DNA of 5,881 bases from Thermoleophilia bacterium. GTDB taxonomy: Bacteria > Actinomycetota > Thermoleophilia > Gaiellales > SKUG01. Position 1 is the first letter of the stretch. Every line of letters begins with the position of its first letter. The position numbers and the translations under genes were made by a program. The notes beneath the pieces were generated by a model. The model was not told the DNA's origin and did no database searches. It saw nothing but the letters and a program-made list of their open reading frames with translations. Below are positions 1 through 5,098 of the stretch, in pieces. The DNA is taken from contig SKUG01000003.1 of NCBI GenBank assembly GCA_007122215.1, forward strand, positions 1-5,881, given 5' to 3'.

Positions 1-1014
1 GACGTAGATCCCGGGCTCGACCGTCACCACCATCCCGGCCTCCAGGACCGACTCGGAGGTGCGGTTGAGCCGGGGCTCCTCATGGACGTCCAGCCCGACG
101 CCGTGGCCCAGCCCGTGGCCGAAGTGCTCGCCGTGCCCGGCCTCCTCGATCACGGCGCGCGCTGCCGCGTCGACGTTCCGGCAGACCGCACCGGGCCGGA
201 TGGCCTCGAGCCCCGCCAGCTGGGCGCGGAGGGTGATGGCATGGATCCCGAGCAGATCGGGCGATGGCTGCCCGGTGGCGAACGTGCGGGTGCAGTCCGA
301 GGCGTAGCCGTCGACCACGCAGCCGATGTCGATGGTCACGAGCGTGTCGGCCGGGATCGGGTCGCAGCCGGGGGTGTGGTGGGCCTCTGCACCACCGGGC
401 CCGGCAGCGACGATCGGGTCGAACGACATGCGCTCGGCACCGCCATCGCGCAGCAGCCGCTCGATGCGCCAGGCGACCTCCGCCTCGGTCCTCCCCACCA
501 GCCCGTCGCGGACCACCATCTCGTAGGCCTCCACGAGCAGGGCTGCGGCGCGTCGGATGGCATCGAGCTCATGCTCGTCCTTGCGGGCGCGCAGAGGCCC
601 GAGGATCGTCTCGGTCGCTCGCAGCGTGACCGACTCGTCGAGGTTGGCCGTCAGGGCGAGGAAGTCCTGGTGGGAGAGGCTGGCCGGCTCGTAGGCGACC
701 AGGCCCCCGTGAGCACCCAGGAGGGGCCCGAGCGAGCCGTGCAGGGCCTGGCTGAGCATCTCGACCCGCCACGGTGCTGGCAGCTGGCGGGCCTCGGCCA
801 CGTATCGGAAGTCGGTGAAGACGATCGCCTCCGACTCGCCCACCAGCACGGCTGCGTTGCTGCTCGTCAGGCCCGTGAGGTATCGGATGTCCACCGGATC
901 GAGGACCAGGGCGGCATCCCAGCGGGCGCTGGCCAGCTTCTCCCGAACGGCCGACAGCCGGTCATCGAGCATCGCCGTGCCGCTTCCCGCGGCAGGTGTC
1001 GGGGTTGCGCTCAT
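1..1014 (-). CDS. pepP: Xaa-Pro aminopeptidase / M24 metallopeptidase (C-terminus cut by window edge)
   Basis: Cytoplasmic dinuclear-metal peptidase expected to remove the residue preceding proline from peptides. The frame stays open from ATG 1014 to the window edge, giving 338 residues. Residues ~15-135 resemble the creatinase N-terminal domain and ~145 onward the pita-bread catalytic domain. Visible signatures: TIDIG with metal ligand Asp229, SDCTRT with Asp240, GHGLGHGVGLDVHEEP with ligand His304 and catalytic-type His311, and VEPGIYV with ligand Glu333. The fifth ligand, a Glu in the last ~40 residues of the family, would lie outside the window, so this end is truncated by sampling and not by mutation. 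The start overlaps the preceding aro stop as ATGA and has AGGA 8 bases upstream. Met15 (codon 972-970) is a possible later start closer to the family's usual N-terminus, but its Shine-Dalgarno is poorer. Prolidase (PepQ) specificity cannot be excluded. Genomes of this type usually carry efp next. Confidence 0.95.
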   Translation of the reverse strand, partial: MSATPTPAAGSGTAMLDDRLSAVREKLASARWDAALVLDPVDIRYLTGLTSSNAAVLVGESEAIVFTDFRYVAEARQLPAPWRVEMLSQALHGSLGPLLGAHGGLVAYEPASLSHQDFLALTANLDESVTLRATETILGPLRARKDEHELDAIRRAAALLVEAYEMVVRDGLVGRTEAEVAWRIERLLRDGGAERMSFDPIVAAGPGGAEAHHTPGCDPIPADTLVTIDIGCVVDGYASDCTRTFATGQPSPDLLGIHAITLRAQLAGLEAIRPGAVCRNVDAAARAVIEEAGHGEHFGHGLGHGVGLDVHEEPRLNRTSESVLEAGMVVTVEPGIYV

Positions 1015-3071
1015 GCCGGCGATCCTATCGCCCCGGCCCCGTCGCGCCAGCGAACGATCCAGTCGAGGGCATCGTCGTAGCTGCCCCGGCCATGTCCCGC
1101 GTAGCGGGCAGCACAGTGCTCGGCGACCACGCTGTGGTGGCGCACGGCCTCGCGCTCGTTCGGCTCGGAGAGGTGCACCTCGACCACCGGCGCCGGATGG
1201 GGCTCGATGGCATCCGCCAGCACGAGCTCCCCGTGGGTCCAGGCCCCTGGGTTGAGGAGGATCGGCCAGCCTGCGTTCCGGGCCATCCGGATCGCATCCA
1301 GGCAGAGTGCGAGGTCGTCGGTCACCCGCACGTGGGCGCGCAGCCCCCGTGCCGCAGCGGCGGAGCACACGTGCCGTTCGAGCTCCCCGATGGAGCCACC
1401 CCCGTAGGTTCCTGCCGGCCTGTCGGCGAGGTCACCGAGGTTCACGCCCAGCAGCACCAGCACGTCACCCGACGGCACGCGAACCTGGTCTGTCTGCCCA
1501 GCCACGATCGAGTCCCATGCGCGGGCCATGGCCGCGGTCACCTCGCTGCCGTGTACCCGGGGGGCTCCGGGAGCCTCGAGGAGGATCCAGCGAAGCCCAC
1601 CTGTAGTGGCCTTCTTGTCATGGCCCAGCCACGGCTCGAGCTGCTCGAAGGCCACGTCCGAGGACTCGGGCAGTCCCCATGCGGTGAGGAGCCGCTCGAC
1701 GCGACCCACGAACGCCGTGTCGAGGCCGTGGACCGAGGTGGACGCCCGCAGGGCTGCCCGCAGCCCGAGGGCCACGGCGGCGCCGTGGGAGACGGCCGAG
1801 GCGGTGGCCTCTTCGAGGGCGTGCGCGCAGGTGTGGCCTAGGTTGAGGTGGATGCGCTCTCCCTGCTCCTCCCGCAGGTCCCGGACGCAGGTCGCAGCCT
1901 TTGCCTGCGCCGCCCCGGCCACCAGGGGTTCGAGCAGGTCGACGCGTGCAGGACCTGCCGGGTCGATCCCCTCGAGGGCTGCGATGGCATCCTCCCCCAC
2001 CAGCAGGCAGGTCCGCACGAGCTCGGCGATGCCGTTGGCAACCTCGTGGGCAGGCAAGGTGCGCAGCATCCGGGGATCGGAGAGCACGAGCGCAGGGGGG
2101 TGGAAGCTCCCGATGGCGTTGCGTACCCCGTCCAGGTTGATGGCGACCTTGCCGCCGATGGCCGCATCCACCTGGCCGACGAGGGTGGTCGGGACGGCGA
2201 TCCAGCGGATGCCGCGTCGCCAGGTGGCAGCGGCCATCCCGGCCAGGTCGGTGACGCTGCCGCCGCCAGCGGCCAGCAGGATCCCGTCCCGCGGCATGCC
2301 TGCTGCCGCGAGCGCGCGGTGGATCCGCTGGAGCCCGGACCAGCGCTTGTCCCACTCGCCGGCAGGCACGTCCAGCTGCCCGAGCAGCATGCCACCAGCG
2401 TCCTCGACCGCGGCACCGAGCCCGTCCACCTCACCTGCCAGGGCAGCGTCGCGGACGACGTACACCGGCGTGCCGGCAACTGCCGTGGAGAGCGTGAGGA
2501 GCTCCAGCGCGGCGGGACCGCCGACCGGCACCCCGGGCGTGGTGGAACACGCCTCCAGGGCCGCGTCGACGAGCTGCAGGGGATCGGACCTGCCATCGAG
2601 GATGGTGCCGGCCATCGCCTCGTGCATCGATCGCTGCCGTCCCATGCGATCCGCGACGGCGCCAGGAGACTGCGCGAGGGGCCGGTAGCCCGAGGATGCG
2701 ATCCGCTGCCAGGCAGTGGTCGGGTCCACGTCGAGCAGGAGCACCCGGTCGCGCTGCCGCGGCGACCAGCCTGCATCGGTGACGCTGCCGCCCCCCGGCG
2801 CCAGGACGATGGTGCCGGCGTGCAGGTCGAGGGCGTCGATCCGCTCGAGCAGGCGCCGCTCCCGCCGCCGGAACGCATCCACGCCGATGGCATCGAGGAG
2901 GGTCCCTGCACCCGGGTGACCGGCTGCCCGTGCGAGCACGTCGTCGGTATCGATGCAGGCCGTGCCGAGCCGGGCTGCCAGCTGGCGGCCCAGCAGCGAC
3001 TTGCCACTTCCCGCGCTGCCCAGCAGCACGATACGGTTGAGCCCCGCCCGCGGGGTGGCATCGGCGCTCAC
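1011..3071 (-). CDS. aroK-aroB-aroQ: Trifunctional shikimate kinase / 3-dehydroquinate synthase / type II 3-dehydroquinase fusion
   Basis: A 686-residue cytoplasmic protein for shikimate pathway steps 5, 2 and 3. Residues ~11-172 are shikimate kinase: P-loop GSAGSGKS (18-25), DTD (41-43), Arg68, GGG (93-95), lid GYRPL with Arg130, Arg147. Residues ~200-521 are NAD-dependent 3-dehydroquinate synthase: GGG (269-271) then SVTDLAG, PTT (294-296), GGK (306-308), metal ligands Glu350, His413 and His429, and DKK (485-487). Residues ~535-677 are type II dehydroquinase: Asn544, Arg551, catalytic Tyr556, Asn607, catalytic His613, Asp620, EVHLS with His633, Arg644. No stop or frame break separates the modules. 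The domain order equals the usual aroK-aroB-aroQ gene order, suggesting fusion of adjacent genes. The GTG start at 3071 overlaps the aroC stop (GTGA), with GAGGG 9 bases upstream. Domain identities are secure; activity of each module is inferred. Confidence 0.96.
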   Translation of the reverse strand: MSADATPRAGLNRIVLLGSAGSGKSLLGRQLAARLGTACIDTDDVLARAAGHPGAGTLLDAIGVDAFRRRERRLLERIDALDLHAGTIVLAPGGGSVTDAGWSPRQRDRVLLLDVDPTTAWQRIASSGYRPLAQSPGAVADRMGRQRSMHEAMAGTILDGRSDPLQLVDAALEACSTTPGVPVGGPAALELLTLSTAVAGTPVYVVRDAALAGEVDGLGAAVEDAGGMLLGQLDVPAGEWDKRWSGLQRIHRALAAAGMPRDGILLAAGGGSVTDLAGMAAATWRRGIRWIAVPTTLVGQVDAAIGGKVAINLDGVRNAIGSFHPPALVLSDPRMLRTLPAHEVANGIAELVRTCLLVGEDAIAALEGIDPAGPARVDLLEPLVAGAAQAKAATCVRDLREEQGERIHLNLGHTCAHALEEATASAVSHGAAVALGLRAALRASTSVHGLDTAFVGRVERLLTAWGLPESSDVAFEQLEPWLGHDKKATTGGLRWILLEAPGAPRVHGSEVTAAMARAWDSIVAGQTDQVRVPSGDVLVLLGVNLGDLADRPAGTYGGGSIGELERHVCSAAAARGLRAHVRVTDDLALCLDAIRMARNAGWPILLNPGAWTHGELVLADAIEPHPAPVVEVHLSEPNEREAVRHHSVVAEHCAARYAGHGRGSYDDALDWIVRWRDGAGAIGSPA
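1015..1027 (-). promoter_or_regulatory. Ribosome binding site / candidate leaderless -10 element before pepP
   Basis: On the minus strand TAGGAT occupies 1027-1022, followed by 7 bases and then the ATG at 1014. Read as a Shine-Dalgarno, AGGA sits 8 bases from the start and supports ATG 1014. Read as a promoter, TAGGAT fits the TANNNT -10 consensus at a distance that would place the transcript start on the A of ATG. No -35-like hexamer is seen 17-18 bases further upstream. The motif lies inside the last codons of the aro fusion gene and includes its ATA codon. The ribosome-binding reading is the safer one. Confidence 0.5.
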
Positions 3072-4336
3072 CGCTGCAATCCCTCGCCTGCCCGGTCGGC
3101 GGAGGCAGGTTCCCGCGCCGTCGCGACGTCCCCGTCGGGCTCGGGTGACCCGACCCGGCGGCAGTAGGCCGCGTGCGCCGCGACGACGTCCGAGATCGTC
3201 GGCATGCCGTAGGTGGCCCGCAGGACCCGGGCCAGCTCGAACGCGACGACGGCCTCCACCACGACGCTGGCGGCGGGTACGGCACAGACGTCGCTTCGCT
3301 CGGTGTGGGCAGCTGCTGCCATCCCCGTGGCCATGTCGACCGACTGCAGGGGTCGCATCAGCGTCGAGAGCGGCTTCATCGCCGCGCGCAGGATCACCGG
3401 GGCACCCGTGCTCATCCCGCCCTCGATCCCGCCGGAGCGGTTGCTGGTGCGCGAGACGCCCATGCCGAGGTCGCCTGCTCCGGCCGGTCCGGCTGGCACG
3501 ACCTCGTCATGGGCATGACGGCCATCGACGTCGGCGAGGGCGTGCCCATCGCCGACCTCGACTGACCGGATGCCGGGGACCGAGAGGATCACGCCGCCCA
3601 GCCGGGCCCCGAGCCGCTCTGCTGCCACGGCATAGCCGCCGATTCCGGGCGGCAGGCCATCGACCTGGACCTCGATGGTCCCGCCGAGCGTGGTGCGCTC
3701 CTGCCGGGCAGCGTCGATCGCAGCGACCATCTGCTCGGCTGCACGATCGTCCGCACAGGCCACCGGCGATGCCCCGACCCGCGCCCAGGCGGCCTCGTCG
3801 AGCGGGTCTCCTGCATCGTGGATGCCGCCGATCGCCCGGACGTGTGCCCGGACCCGGATGCCCAGCGCGGCCAGGAACTGGCGTGCGATCGCCCCGCCGA
3901 TCGTGCGCGCTGCCGTCTCGCGCGCGCTGGCGCGCTCGAGGACCGGACGAGCGTCCGTGGTGCCCAGCCGCGCCATCCCGGCGAGGTCGGCATGTCCGGG
4001 GCGAGGAACGGTGACCGGGCGCTCGCGCCAGCCATCGCTGCCGGCGGGGGGATCCCAGACGGACATGGCGCTCGTCCATGCCCGGTGCTCCCGGTTGGGC
4101 AGGACGGCGACGATCGGCGACCCGAGCGTCCGTCCATGGCGGATGCCGCCCGTGACCTCCACGCGATCGGTCTCGATGCGCTGCCGCGCGCTGCGACCGT
4201 GCCCTGCCTGCCTGCGCGCGAGCATCCCGTCGATGGCGTCACGGTCGATGCGCAGGCCGGCCGGCATGCCGCTGACGATGGCCGTCAGCCCCGGACCATG
4301 GGACTCGCCCCCGGTTGTCAGCTCCAGCGCTGCCAT
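3068..4336 (-). CDS. aroC: Chorismate synthase
   Basis: Catalyses the last common step of aromatic biosynthesis, converting 5-enolpyruvylshikimate-3-phosphate to chorismate with reduced FMN in the cytoplasm. From ATG 4336 it is 422 residues. Family motifs are all present: GESHGP near residue 10 with the catalytic-type His, RHGRTLGSP near 67, RPGHADLAGM near 112, DARPVLERASARETAAR near 128, NRSGGIEGGMSTG near 299 and HTERSDVCAVPAAS near 344. The last is the form common in Actinomycetota, in contrast to RHDPCVVPRA elsewhere. A tail of about 30 residues after the conserved core is rich in Ala, Glu and Asp and probably disordered. ATG 4336 is preferred over in-frame GTG 4345 because AGGG lies 8 bases before the ATG but directly abuts the GTG. 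It is the first gene of the aro block and overlaps the next gene by four bases. Confidence 0.97.
   Translation of the reverse strand: MAALELTTGGESHGPGLTAIVSGMPAGLRIDRDAIDGMLARRQAGHGRSARQRIETDRVEVTGGIRHGRTLGSPIVAVLPNREHRAWTSAMSVWDPPAGSDGWRERPVTVPRPGHADLAGMARLGTTDARPVLERASARETAARTIGGAIARQFLAALGIRVRAHVRAIGGIHDAGDPLDEAAWARVGASPVACADDRAAEQMVAAIDAARQERTTLGGTIEVQVDGLPPGIGGYAVAAERLGARLGGVILSVPGIRSVEVGDGHALADVDGRHAHDEVVPAGPAGAGDLGMGVSRTSNRSGGIEGGMSTGAPVILRAAMKPLSTLMRPLQSVDMATGMAAAAHTERSDVCAVPAASVVVEAVVAFELARVLRATYGMPTISDVVAAHAAYCRRVGSPEPDGDVATAREPASADRAGEGLQR
3081..3085 (-). promoter_or_regulatory. Ribosome binding site for the aro fusion gene
   Basis: GAGGG on the minus strand lies 9 bases before the GTG at 3071, inside the last codons of aroC. 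It supports the GTG start, which overlaps the aroC TGA by four bases, an arrangement typical of translational coupling. Confidence 0.6.
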
Positions 4337-4384
4337 GCCCGACACCCTACCGGGCCGGGGCCAGCGCCGGAACCGGCCGCTCGG
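4337..4384 (-). promoter_or_regulatory. Intergenic gap with candidate aroC promoter and ribosome binding site
   Basis: This is the only gap between genes in the window. On the minus strand TAGGGT (4349-4344) matches the TANNNT -10 consensus and ends 7 bases before the aroC ATG, the geometry of a leaderless transcript. TTCCGG at 4372-4367 stands 17 bases upstream of it but shares only the leading TT with the -35 consensus. The same stretch also offers AGGG as a Shine-Dalgarno 8 bases from the ATG. A promoter here would separate aro transcription from the pilus genes, but read-through from upstream is equally compatible because no convincing terminator is present. Confidence 0.4.
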
Positions 4385-5098
4385 CTAGAACTGGAAGCTC
4401 GTCCCCTGGCTGGTCTCGGAGCGCGTGCGAACGAGCTGGAGGACGTACTCCTCACCCTCGCTCGCATTGACCAGCCGGACGGGGTTGCCACGCCGCAGCG
4501 TGATCCCGTCGCTGCCCCCCGCAAACTCGCCGGCGGTCAGCCGCACGACCACCGTGGAGGAGCCGATCGACTCGAGCGTGAAGAGCTGGGAGTCGTTCGG
4601 GAACGCCTGGCCCTTCGCGAGCGTGAAGCGCTTGCCATCGACGGTGATCACCGCCTCGACGTAGCTCACGGTCACGGTGACCTCGGGCTCGGTCCCCGGC
4701 GCCTCGACGGCATCGCATCCGCCCGGGTTGAGGAGCGGGTCGCAGGCATCGAGGTCGGCCGTGGTCGTCCCGACCGCCCCCATGGCCAACGAGCCGTCCC
4801 CGAGCTCTGCCAGCGGCGTGAAGACATCCGAGACGCCATCGAGCTCTCCCAGGGATGCGACCTTGCCCGGCTCCTGCTGGGTGGGCGCGTCCTCGGGGCC
4901 CTCGCTGCTGCCGACCGCACCCGGATCGTCCGGACCACCGAAGCCGCCGTCGGGAGCCATGCCGTCGTCGCCGACGGGTACGGTCATCCCGCCGCCGTCG
5001 AAGTCGCCGGCCGCGAAGTCGTCACCACCACCGCAGGCACCGAGCGCCAGGGCGACCGTCAGCAGCAGGACCATCGAGCGTGTTCGGCGAGTTCCCAT
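4385..5098 (-). CDS. Lipoprotein, probable PilP-like type IV pilus assembly component
   Basis: A 237-residue exported protein, not recognised as a named family by direct motif. The N-terminus has the basic stretch GTRRTR, a hydrophobic core (10-19) and a lipobox ending LGAC with Cys22 as the predicted lipidated residue. Residues 23-65 are low-complexity Gly/Asp/Met-rich, likely a flexible tether. A middle part contains Cys119 and Cys128, which could pair outside the membrane. Residues ~138-227 look like a compact beta domain (VTVSYVEAVITVDGKRFTL, LFTLESIGSSTVVVRL, GITLRRGNPVRLVN), the alternation seen in PilP/GspC-type domains. The start is well supported: AGGAG 7 bases upstream and a TGATG overlap with the PilO-like gene. 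By position after PilO it would occupy the PilP slot linking the PilN/PilO platform to outer parts. Lipoprotein status is firm; the PilP role is inferred from order and fold impression. Confidence 0.72.
   Translation of the reverse strand: MGTRRTRSMVLLLTVALALGACGGGDDFAAGDFDGGGMTVPVGDDGMAPDGGFGGPDDPGAVGSSEGPEDAPTQQEPGKVASLGELDGVSDVFTPLAELGDGSLAMGAVGTTTADLDACDPLLNPGGCDAVEAPGTEPEVTVTVSYVEAVITVDGKRFTLAKGQAFPNDSQLFTLESIGSSTVVVRLTAGEFAGGSDGITLRRGNPVRLVNASEGEEYVLQLVRTRSETSQGTSFQF

Noticed and set aside
82..1080. Plus-strand open frame of 332 codons opposite pepP
   Set aside because: The minus strand encodes an unmistakable M24 peptidase here; the plus product has no motif and no convincing ribosome site.
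1848..3167. Plus-strand open frame of 439 codons opposite the aro fusion
   Set aside because: It is a mirror of the coding frame of a gene with complete catalytic motifs; the product shows no recognisable domain.
3904..3940. Dense GCGC alternation that could be a structured or regulatory element
   Set aside because: It encodes the invariant ERASARETAAR motif of chorismate synthase, whose Ala and Arg codons explain the pattern.
4334..4345. GTG at 4345 as the aroC start
   Set aside because: The AGGG ribosome site would abut the GTG directly, whereas it is well spaced for ATG 4336, which also gives the usual family N-terminus shortly before the GESHGP motif.
4366..4377. Inverted repeat GCCGG-AA-CCGGC in the gap before aroC as a terminator
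   Set aside because: The loop is only two bases, the stem five pairs, and no T-run follows on either strand, so an intrinsic terminator is not supported.
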